Origin: RGIG9115 sp045603225
GTDB taxonomy: Bacteria; Bacillota; Clostridia; UBA1381
Length of the DNA: 64,000 bases
NCBI GenBank assembly: GCA_045603225.1
Contig: JAZULT010000047.1
Coordinates: forward strand, 1-64,000
Direction: 5' to 3'
Shown here piece by piece: positions 31,168 through 39,824 of this stretch. Both the position numbers and the translations under genes were made by a program. The notes under the pieces are model-generated. The model ran no database searches, was not told where the DNA came from, and saw nothing but the letters and a program-made list of their open reading frames with translations. Numbering within the stretch: position 1 is the stretch's first letter; every line of letters begins with the position of its first letter.

Positions 31168-34100
31168 ATTTACAGTCTTCCCATTTAATTTCAAGGTCTG
31201 TCTTATCTTCAAGATAATAGTTATGCGTAATTGTCGCTTCAAGCACAGTTACATAATACCATCTGTCAATATACAAGTCATTAAACGGATTGAAGTCAAG
31301 AGATTTTACATATTCTTCCGAAGGATTTCTGCCGAGAATCTTATTCACAACAGTCATTACTTCGGCTCTTGAAATTTCTCTTTCAGGAAGGAAAGTTCCG
31401 TCCTCATACCCCTGTACCAAACCGCTTTCACAGAGCGTCATAATATCTTCATATGCCCAGTGGTCTTCGGTCACATCCGGGAATCCGTCAACATTAATAT
31501 TCTTTTCAAGCTTTGTAAATCTGCATATGAGCGATGCAAATTCAGCACGTGTAAGATTTCTCGAAGGCTTGAATTCACCGTCGGGATAACCCAATACAAC
31601 ATCATCGTTTGCCATATACTCTATTTCAGTTACCGACCAGCGGTCAAGCTTAACATCCGGGAATATATTTCCGCTTGTCTCGAACGGTTTTTCGTACTGC
31701 TTATTTCTCACGCGGTACAAAATAGCTGTCATTTCCTCACGTGTTATATTACCTTCAGGCTGAACACTTCCGTCAGGGTAACCGTTTATATATCCGATAT
31801 GTGTCGGATGCTCCTGTCCGAAAATATCAACAGTATATCTTCTGGTCTTGTCAATGGTAACGGTTCCACCGCCACCTCCGCCTCCGCCACCACCGTAGGA
31901 AGTGGTTTTAACAGGATAGGTATATGTTATTGTATCGCCTTTGATTCCGTCTTTACACTCATGGTAGTTTCCGGCACCGCAGGCAGGACAGTCTGTACGT
32001 CCGCATGCGAGATAGTACATAGCTTTAACAGTAGTCGTCACTGAAAGCGTTTCCTTATCTCCCTCAGCACTTCCGCTGAAATGTGTCTGAGTCTTAGTTA
32101 TATCAAACGGGTCGGGATTAGTCTTATTTGTAGTATAGAACACAACAACATTCGGCTCTTCCGCATACTCGTTTTGTACCCAGTAATTTGTTTTCTTTTT
32201 ATAATTACCGCTGCTGTCCGGTTCGCTGTCGAGCTTCACTGTCGGAACTCCCAGATGAACAAAATCTATTGTTTCTTGTATCTTAGTTGCTTCCTTATTA
32301 CCGTCAATCCATGCAATGATTTCAATTTCGTCCATACGTACAGTCGGAATTATAGGATTAATTTCGTCGTATACGATAATATCAGTCCATGGAGTCCAGT
32401 TTCCGTCAACAATCTTATAGCGATATTGATATTTTATAGTACCGTTACCCGTTCTTGCAAGCTTAATACCTTCGGCATATGCACCTGTACCGAGCACGTG
32501 CGCACTGATTTTGTCGACATTATACGGGGACAGTATACGAACAGTTCCATCCGTCATCTTCTTGTCCTGCAGTATGTAATATGCAGATACAACCTCACTT
32601 ATTCTTTCCGTATTTTCGTTTTTAAGAAATGCTTTTACAGAAGTAGTTTCAGTAAGCGGAAGCTCTACATTTGAAGCTCTCTCACCATGTTGTTCAGCTT
32701 CGCTTATCTGGAAGAATATACGGTACTTTCCTTTGTCAGTCAGGTCATCAGGCATCTGTATGATTGTTTTCAGATTCTCTTCCTTGATGTAAACACCTGA
32801 CGGAAGTGTTATTACAGGCGCCGGAGGTGCGAAGTAATACACGTAATTTGTAGCCGGGCTTATTTTGTCAGTAGCTTCGTTTACGGCACGTACGTTTAAT
32901 ACCTTATCCTCTGTCGGGAACGAAATTGTTCCTGTATATTCCTTCCATTCTGTTTCGTTATCAAACTTCCACTGAATTTTTACATTCTCATCATCTTCAT
33001 AAGGACTGTAAAGGTTTACTTCGAAATCAGTCTTACTTTCAGTATATGTTCCGCTCGGCTTGTCAGCATAAGGCGGAAGAGGATTAGCCTGTGCGTCAAC
33101 AACATAAACATAGTTATTCACAGAGCTGCTTACACCATCAAGAATAGTTTTGATTTTAAGAGCTACCGGAGTTTCAATATTCATGTCAAGCTTACAAAGC
33201 GGCTCTTCGGTTGTATCGGGAGTTCTGTAGGCATTGCCTGTCTTAAGGTCGAGATAAAAACGTCCGCTGTCGTTATTCTTAAACGAACCTTGTATACCGT
33301 TTATTTCATATTCAACGATACAGTCTTCACCGTAAACCGAGTCAATCGGAATAAGCTGATAATCGTCAATTTCACCGGATTCAAGAGCTATCGGAGCTTC
33401 AGGAATAACGGTATAGGTATAAACACCGATATTACTCTTTACGGTAACACCGTCGATTACTGCAACCGCAACCGCCTTAATGACAGTATTACCCTTGATA
33501 TCTATAGGAGTTTTTTCGTCATAATGCTTTGTAATCCCTGAATCCACATCATTCATATCAGGGTTCGGGACATAAGCACCGTCTGAGCTTACAGTATAGT
33601 AAATCTCAACACCGTCGGGAACTTCCTCAAACAGAGTTTCTATTGTTTCGTCATCAAAATCATGTACATAATATCCCGGTTTTACCGTAGTAACAGGTGT
33701 TGCCGGTCTGTCATGAACGACTTCATATGTATGAGTTACTACATCGGAATAATATTTACCGTCTTTTACAACAACAGCCTTGATTTCTTCATAGTCTGTA
33801 ACGTAAATTCTTACTTCATCGGTAAATTCGTCATATGTCGAATTTTCAGCCTTATTTGCGGTAGGACTTGTAATCGGGTCACTTCCGTCCGTAGTATACA
33901 AAATCTCATAATGCTCTGTAGTATCCTTTGTACTTTCCGGAGCATATATGCTTATCCATTCAGCTTCGGTAAGCTGAGTAGTTTCAGGTGCGAACACAGG
34001 CGGATACGGCTTGATTTCATATACAAGCGGAATTCCTTCGCCTTCAGTACCTTTTATTTTAGCTCTGATTTCAGCATCCTTATCAAGTGTAATCGGCTTA

Positions 34101-35860
34101 TCATAAGTTTTCCACTCGCCGCCGTCTATTGAATATTCAATTTGCTGACCGTCTTTTTTAGGGAAGAGACTTACGTCTATGCTTCCGACATACTCGCCCG
34201 GAGGATAGTATGCAATTACATCTCTGTCGAAATGATACATAAAGGTTGTGGGCTCACCCCATTCACCCTTATACTTAGAAACAGCAACAATCTTGGTATC
34301 ATATGTAAGAGTCAGCTCTCCGTCATAGAGAGTACCGTTAACACGCGGGTCACCGTCATTTCTCGTATAGTATATTTCAGCAGATTCAGGCTCATGACAT
34401 TCAAGCTTAACATTCAGCTCAACATCACTGTAATGCCCCTCACCGGGAATAGCAATAACGTCACCCGGCTTTACACCGAGGTAATATGTAGAAACATCAC
34501 TGTGTCCCCAGCCGTTCACTGTTACAAGACGGACTGTTCTTCTACGGTCAATCAGGTCACCGAGCGAACCGTCATTTGCAGTTATTTTCTTCCATGAAAT
34601 TTCAGCATTGGTACCGACATACGGATTGTCAGGTTCATCATTAATCAAATCAGCATTGAGCTGAGTATTGAACGTGTAATAAATTTCATTTTCTATAGGT
34701 GTTGAAGTATCATGGTGGTCAGTAGCATATACTTTAAATCCTGCAGAATCAGTTGTCCAGTTTTCGGTATACGTGGATGGGATAAACTCATCATTGCTGT
34801 TAAAAAGCTCAGGTGCAGGCGGCAGAATAATATAGTTGTAGGTTTTTGTATTACTTACAGCACCGTCCTTTTCTCTGACAACATAACACTGAATGTCCTG
34901 TGTATATGTTATCGGAATACCGTTCTCATGGTCATACACACTGTAAACATCAAAATCCGTCATACCGTCAGTCTTATAATATATAGTACCCGGCTCATCC
35001 GTAATAAGTCTTACGTTCTGTGCTTCCGTATAGATTGAAGGTGCAGGATCGGGAATAGGCGGATTTGGCTTTGTTTCATCAACAATATTAAAGTTGAATA
35101 CACCGCCGTTTTCCGCATAATACTGGAAGTTTCTTTCTATATCGTCTATATCATCACCGTCAGTATCCGAATTCGGAACGTTCTTGGCAAAAAGCTCCAG
35201 GGTATATTCATCACCCGGCATTACTTCTATGTATACACTTGTTCTTCCCGTTTCAATAGGCTTGAGCGGGAGTCTTAAAATATTGTACCAGTTATTCTTA
35301 TTCTTTGTAAGCTCAGGCAATTTTCCGCCTTTATAGAAGATAGTAGCATAGGCATAACCTATTCTGCTGTCAGGCTTTTTATCCTTTACATGATTTCCGT
35401 GAGCAACGGTCATAAAGCCGACCTTTGTCTCATTAATTTCCTCCTTATCATCGTCCGGGAGATAATCTCCGAAATCACCTTCAACGGAGTCATCTGCCCA
35501 GTCTGCGACAAATTTATATTCAATAGGAGTTGTGCTGTTCTTGTCAACAAGCTCAAAATACTTTGTATCATAATATATCTTGACGGTAAATCCACCAAGA
35601 TTAAACTGTTGTTCCCACTGTTCATCCCCGTTCGGGTCTTCCTTATTCGGGTCGTCTACAGCAAGATATACATAGGTATTATCAGCCTTTTTTATCTCTC
35701 TCGTGTCTGTTGTATCTGTCAGCGGACGAGCATCGTCAAATCCGTGAAGATACACACGTCTGAATGTTTTATCAGAATCCTTTGCCATTACATTCATAGG
35801 CAGAATCGACAGTATCATACTAATACACAATAATAGTGAAAAGCCTTTTCTTAACTTCAT
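31166..35860 (-). CDS. Large SLH-anchored surface protein with chitobiase-C-type repeats
   Basis: A 1564-aa exported protein. The signal peptide (MKLRKGFSLLLCISMILSIL) is followed by a domain of about 220 residues with a cohesin-like or Ig-like pattern. At least ten beta-sandwich repeats of the CHB_HEX_C type come next (for example VRLITDEPGTIYYKTDG, YSIDGGEWKTYDKPITL, ILYTTDGSDPITS). A Cys cluster (CGRTDCPACG..HEC), a Gly-rich linker and three SLH domains (GYPDGSVQPEGNITREEMTA, GYPDGEFKPSRNLTRAEFA, GYEDGTFLPEREISRAE) follow. SLH domains bind pyruvylated wall polymers. No catalytic domain is evident, so an adhesive or scaffolding role is inferred. Confidence 0.87.
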   Translation of the reverse strand: MKLRKGFSLLLCISMILSILPMNVMAKDSDKTFRRVYLHGFDDARPLTDTTDTREIKKADNTYVYLAVDDPNKEDPNGDEQWEQQFNLGGFTVKIYYDTKYFELVDKNSTTPIEYKFVADWADDSVEGDFGDYLPDDDKEEINETKVGFMTVAHGNHVKDKKPDSRIGYAYATIFYKGGKLPELTKNKNNWYNILRLPLKPIETGRTSVYIEVMPGDEYTLELFAKNVPNSDTDGDDIDDIERNFQYYAENGGVFNFNIVDETKPNPPIPDPAPSIYTEAQNVRLITDEPGTIYYKTDGMTDFDVYSVYDHENGIPITYTQDIQCYVVREKDGAVSNTKTYNYIILPPAPELFNSNDEFIPSTYTENWTTDSAGFKVYATDHHDTSTPIENEIYYTFNTQLNADLINDEPDNPYVGTNAEISWKKITANDGSLGDLIDRRRTVRLVTVNGWGHSDVSTYYLGVKPGDVIAIPGEGHYSDVELNVKLECHEPESAEIYYTRNDGDPRVNGTLYDGELTLTYDTKIVAVSKYKGEWGEPTTFMYHFDRDVIAYYPPGEYVGSIDVSLFPKKDGQQIEYSIDGGEWKTYDKPITLDKDAEIRAKIKGTEGEGIPLVYEIKPYPPVFAPETTQLTEAEWISIYAPESTKDTTEHYEILYTTDGSDPITSPTANKAENSTYDEFTDEVRIYVTDYEEIKAVVVKDGKYYSDVVTHTYEVVHDRPATPVTTVKPGYYVHDFDDETIETLFEEVPDGVEIYYTVSSDGAYVPNPDMNDVDSGITKHYDEKTPIDIKGNTVIKAVAVAVIDGVTVKSNIGVYTYTVIPEAPIALESGEIDDYQLIPIDSVYGEDCIVEYEINGIQGSFKNNDSGRFYLDLKTGNAYRTPDTTEEPLCKLDMNIETPVALKIKTILDGVSSSVNNYVYVVDAQANPLPPYADKPSGTYTESKTDFEVNLYSPYEDDENVKIQWKFDNETEWKEYTGTISFPTEDKVLNVRAVNEATDKISPATNYVYYFAPPAPVITLPSGVYIKEENLKTIIQMPDDLTDKGKYRIFFQISEAEQHGERASNVELPLTETTSVKAFLKNENTERISEVVSAYYILQDKKMTDGTVRILSPYNVDKISAHVLGTGAYAEGIKLARTGNGTIKYQYRYKIVDGNWTPWTDIIVYDEINPIIPTVRMDEIEIIAWIDGNKEATKIQETIDFVHLGVPTVKLDSEPDSSGNYKKKTNYWVQNEYAEEPNVVVFYTTNKTNPDPFDITKTQTHFSGSAEGDKETLSVTTTVKAMYYLACGRTDCPACGAGNYHECKDGIKGDTITYTYPVKTTSYGGGGGGGGGGTVTIDKTRRYTVDIFGQEHPTHIGYINGYPDGSVQPEGNITREEMTAILYRVRNKQYEKPFETSGNIFPDVKLDRWSVTEIEYMANDDVVLGYPDGEFKPSRNLTRAEFASLICRFTKLEKNINVDGFPDVTEDHWAYEDIMTLCESGLVQGYEDGTFLPEREISRAEVMTVVNKILGRNPSEEYVKSLDFNPFNDLYIDRWYYVTVLEATITHNYYLEDKTDLEIKWEDCK

Positions 35861-35912
35861 TTTACTAACTCCTTTTTGAAATTTATTGTAAATTAACCAA
35901 TATAATGTGTGC

Positions 35913-35982
35913 CTCTTTCAAAGCACAAAATCCTCATACGAGGATTGTATGCTTTGAAAGAGGGGAAAGAATATATCTTTCC
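35913..35982 (-). repeat. Double hairpin after the first dockerin gene
   Basis: CTCTTTCAAAGCA (35913-35925) pairs with TGCTTTGAAAGAG (35950-35962), with an inner AATCCTC/GAGGATT stem. A second hairpin GGAAAGA/TCTTTCC follows (35964-35982). The same double structure, with the same 13-base outer stem, occurs at 39744-39806. Confidence 0.8.
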
Positions 35983-36001
35983 TCTCATTCAATTATAATA
36001 A

Positions 36002-39000
36002 TTATTTACCCCATGATACGAGTACGTATGAGATATCGTCAGCATCTATTCTGCCGTCACGGTTAAGGTCGTACTTAACGTAATCAGCCATATCAACCTT
36101 TTCTGTCTTATCATCATATCCGAAGTATGATACTACTGCTGCGAGGTCATACTTATCAATAATGTTATCCTGTGCAATATCACCTGCGAGGAATGTGATG
36201 TCTCTCTTTGATCTGTCAAGATCTTTTTCGATATAATCTTCTCTTATTGTTCCGTCTGCTTTTTCAAGTGCATTGTTCCAGAACTTAAGTGTCTTATCGC
36301 TATCTACAACTGTTGTATAACGAGCTGTTCTATAGCCTTCACCCTTAACTACAACTGTATATCTGTAGCCTGATACAACATCAAATGTCCATTCAGCTCT
36401 TGCATCTGTGTAGTCACCGTCATACTTAACATTTTCAGCATCTGTACCTGAGCCTACATAACCTGTGTAAACGTCACCGTTTGAACCTGTGACTGTTACC
36501 CACATATCGTTGTAATCAGCAGCCTTGCCTGCTGTGATATTGTTGTTGAAGTCAATACCGATTGTAAGCTTATTCTTCTTTTCTTCAATTGTGATTTCTG
36601 AAGTAACAGAATTAGCAATATCAAACTTACCTTCGCCTGCGTTTATATCACCGTTCGGGATATATTCATCAACAATATTGTCTTCAAGAAGCGCTGTCTT
36701 AATCTTTGAGTCTGCGTATGTTTGAGTATCAGCAACTCCGAATGTGAATGTGCCTGTACCGTTGAATGTAACAGAACCGATAAGAATCTGCTCACCTGTA
36801 GCATCAGGAGCTGTTACACCGTCAAAGTTAAATACATATGCTTCATCATCACTGATATCACTTGTAAGAGTTACACCCTTATCAGCTGCAGGAGCAAGTG
36901 TGTAACCAATCTTGTCGTTGCTTGTAAGAACAAACTTTGTCTGTACAGCCATAAGTCTGTTGATTGTCTTATTATCTTCAGTAGGCTCTACATAAATATT
37001 GTAAACTCTTTCATCATCAGTAGGAACAAAGCTGAGTTTTACAGTATCAGCAATATTACCTGCTGTAGGAACTCTGTAAACACTTGCATTTACAGTTGCA
37101 GTGTCAGCGACTGTATAAATTGCAGTTGCATCTGTGATGTTGATACCATAGCGACCGTTTGTGTCGTTAAGTTTAACATTAACGTTAGAAGTGCCTGCGA
37201 TATCAAGTTTCTGACCTGCTCTGAGTAAGAAACCTTCCTTAACCCCATCAAGATCAATTATTGAATTTTCAACAGAAACACTGCCATTTTGACCACCAAG
37301 ATAGAAACGACCTTCGATCTTATTAACATCAATATTAGAGTCTTTAATTATAACGCTGTTTCCATTACCGTTGTCGCAAATAACTGCAGTTAAACCAGCA
37401 GTAGAATCATTATCAATAATGATGTCTGTTCCGTTCAGAAGATTGATTGCAGAACCTGTTCCGCCATTTATACCCATAAGATATGTGCCTGTTACACCTG
37501 TAGCAGTAATATCTACGTTATCAAATGTTAATTTCTGGTCTGCAAACATCCAGAATACAGCTGTGCTTGCCTTTACTGAAGGAGCAACAACAATGTTACC
37601 ATTCATGAAAGTTGTTGTACCAAAGTAAAGGTCATCTTCATTAAGTGTAAGTGTATTACCATTCAAATCTATTGTAGTCGCCTTTGTAATACTTCTCTGA
37701 CTTGCAAGAACAGGAGCAGCATCTGCATAAAGTGTAATTGTATCGCCTTCTGCAGCCGCAGCAAAGGCTGACTCAAGTGTAGGATATTCGTTATCTCCAA
37801 TCTTTACAATCGGATATACAGACTCACCGTCAGCAACAACTTCATTATTCTGTGCAACAAAGTTAAATGTGCTTACATCTGTATCAGCTTCGAGGAGGTA
37901 TGCACCCTGGTCACCAGGCTGAACATTTATAAGCTTGTTATTTGAAAGTGTAATATCAGTGTCAGCATTCAAATCACCGATAGCAATACCCGGTTTCTTT
38001 GTAAGACCGTCAAATGTACAGTTTTCAACTGTTACAGCGTCCACTTCACTACCATAAGCTTCGTGAATCTTAAGACCACGGTAACCTGTGAATGTACATG
38101 AATCGAACGTTGCAGTTCCATCACCATACCATACAGCATAAACGCTTGGTTCATTTGATTCAAATGTACAATCGGTAAATGTTGCACCTGTTTCAGGAGC
38201 ATTACCATTATCTGTATCAAGCTGAATTTCGTCCATGAAATCACAGTCTGTAAACTTGAGCTTTCCTGCAAATTCAAGATATGTAAATTCCCATGCATCT
38301 TCAGCATACGAAACAGATTCATCTTTAAAGTTTACATTATTGAATGTAAGACAAGTGTCGTTTGCAGCACGGATAGAACCAACACCGTCACCTGTTGCTG
38401 TAATTGTGTAGTCGTTACCAACTATTGTAAGTTCAGCAGCTGATTCAGCCGGAACCATAGGAGTTGAACCGTGTCCTGCACCTGTTACCCATTTAGCATC
38501 AGCAAGAAGTGTAAGTGTAACTTTACCGCTCTTTGCTGTAGCAGCTGCAAGAGCTGCATCAAATGTATCATAGTATGTAGTACCGATTTTTGCAGCATAC
38601 TTAGTGTCATCAACAGTAAGATTATTAACATTTGTATTATTATTACTATAGCTTGGTCCTGTTATTGTGTTGTTAATATACAAGCTTTCGTCTACCGGAT
38701 TACCTTCTGCATCCTGTGCGTAAAGAGTTCCGCCAAATGAATTACCTACCATTTTTACAGTAGTTCCGCTTTCATCGTGCCATACACCGACAATACCGCC
38801 CATTTCAATAAGGTCACCGTCATCGACATAGTCAGTAAGAGTAACAGTACCCGTGCTTGAACAATTTTCAAATGTATTACCATAGTGAGCTATACCTGCG
38901 ATTCCGCCGATATCACATACATCACCGTATACATCAATATTTGATGTAACAGTTGATACAACATGACCGCCTTCACCCATAAAGCCGATAACTCCGCCAA

Positions 39001-39646
39001 CGTATGATCTGTATCTTAATCCATCTTCTGTAGATACAGCTTTTACGTAACTTCCTTCATTAGCATTTACAGTCACATTAGTTACATTCGCATAAACATT
39101 TTTACCGAGTACGCCACCTACATATGACATACCATCAATTTTAATATCACCTTTTACTGTGATATTTGTGTACTTAGATGTATAAGGTGTACCCGCAACA
39201 GCACCAACATTAAGACGTCCTTTAAGAGTTACGTTTTCAACAATAACATTCTTAACTTCACCATTCTGTGTGAAACCGAACAAACCAATATCACTTTTTC
39301 CGCTTGTTACAGAAAGATTTGAAATTGTATTTCCTTTACCATTGAATGTACCATTGAATGAAGCACCGGATTTACCTATCGGTGTCCATTCTGCATCTGC
39401 AAGGTCAATATCAGCTGCAAGTACAATTGTTTTCTTTGAGAAATTGTCACCTGCGTTTACAAGCTCCGCAAGACCTGCAAGTTCTTCTGCAGTATCAAGC
39501 ACATAGCTATCTTCTGACCCTGTGTACCATGCAGTATCTGCTGTACCGTCCCATACATCTGTTTCAGCAGCAAATGCGCTAAAACTCATTGTACTCATTA
39601 CCATTGCAGCTGCAAGGAATGAGGACAACATTTTTTTCATTTTCAT
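36002..39646 (-). CDS. Exported beta-helix protein with C-terminal dockerin-like module
   Basis: A 1214-aa secreted protein. A signal peptide (MKMKKMLSSFLAAAMVMSTM..AFA) is followed by GLUG-type repeats (NVGAVAG, YVGGVLG, YVGGVIG, DIGGIAG; about 70-330), a right-handed beta-helix (about 380-850), a cohesin- or Ig-like domain (about 860-985) and a carboxypeptidase-regulatory-like domain (about 1015-1120). A dockerin-like pair with loops DIAQDNIIDKYD and DLNRDGRIDADD closes the protein. The last 260 residues are shared with the next gene upstream. It would be held at the cell surface or in a complex through the dockerin. No enzyme activity can be assigned. Confidence 0.85.
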   Translation of the reverse strand: MKMKKMLSSFLAAAMVMSTMSFSAFAAETDVWDGTADTAWYTGSEDSYVLDTAEELAGLAELVNAGDNFSKKTIVLAADIDLADAEWTPIGKSGASFNGTFNGKGNTISNLSVTSGKSDIGLFGFTQNGEVKNVIVENVTLKGRLNVGAVAGTPYTSKYTNITVKGDIKIDGMSYVGGVLGKNVYANVTNVTVNANEGSYVKAVSTEDGLRYRSYVGGVIGFMGEGGHVVSTVTSNIDVYGDVCDIGGIAGIAHYGNTFENCSSTGTVTLTDYVDDGDLIEMGGIVGVWHDESGTTVKMVGNSFGGTLYAQDAEGNPVDESLYINNTITGPSYSNNNTNVNNLTVDDTKYAAKIGTTYYDTFDAALAAATAKSGKVTLTLLADAKWVTGAGHGSTPMVPAESAAELTIVGNDYTITATGDGVGSIRAANDTCLTFNNVNFKDESVSYAEDAWEFTYLEFAGKLKFTDCDFMDEIQLDTDNGNAPETGATFTDCTFESNEPSVYAVWYGDGTATFDSCTFTGYRGLKIHEAYGSEVDAVTVENCTFDGLTKKPGIAIGDLNADTDITLSNNKLINVQPGDQGAYLLEADTDVSTFNFVAQNNEVVADGESVYPIVKIGDNEYPTLESAFAAAAEGDTITLYADAAPVLASQRSITKATTIDLNGNTLTLNEDDLYFGTTTFMNGNIVVAPSVKASTAVFWMFADQKLTFDNVDITATGVTGTYLMGINGGTGSAINLLNGTDIIIDNDSTAGLTAVICDNGNGNSVIIKDSNIDVNKIEGRFYLGGQNGSVSVENSIIDLDGVKEGFLLRAGQKLDIAGTSNVNVKLNDTNGRYGINITDATAIYTVADTATVNASVYRVPTAGNIADTVKLSFVPTDDERVYNIYVEPTEDNKTINRLMAVQTKFVLTSNDKIGYTLAPAADKGVTLTSDISDDEAYVFNFDGVTAPDATGEQILIGSVTFNGTGTFTFGVADTQTYADSKIKTALLEDNIVDEYIPNGDINAGEGKFDIANSVTSEITIEEKKNKLTIGIDFNNNITAGKAADYNDMWVTVTGSNGDVYTGYVGSGTDAENVKYDGDYTDARAEWTFDVVSGYRYTVVVKGEGYRTARYTTVVDSDKTLKFWNNALEKADGTIREDYIEKDLDRSKRDITFLAGDIAQDNIIDKYDLAAVVSYFGYDDKTEKVDMADYVKYDLNRDGRIDADDISYVLVSWGK

Positions 39647-39743
39647 GAAAAATTCCTTCTTTCTTTTTATTTTTTTTGCGAAACCTTTCGCTGTGGGATA
39701 TATAATTAATCAACCGTAGTTGAAAAATTAACAAAATAATTTG

Positions 39744-39806
39744 CTCTTTCAAAGCACATAACATTTCGGTTATATGCTTTGAAAGAGGGGAAGGTATACA
39801 CCTTCC
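39744..39806 (-). repeat. Double hairpin after the second dockerin gene
   Basis: CTCTTTCAAAGCA (39744-39756) with TGCTTTGAAAGAG (39775-39787), then GGAAGGT/ACCTTCC (39789-39806). The outer stem is identical to that at 35913. Both lie directly after a dockerin-gene stop, with no T-run, suggesting a duplicated 3' untranslated element. Confidence 0.8.
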
Positions 39807-39824
39807 GCCTCTTTGTAATTCTGA

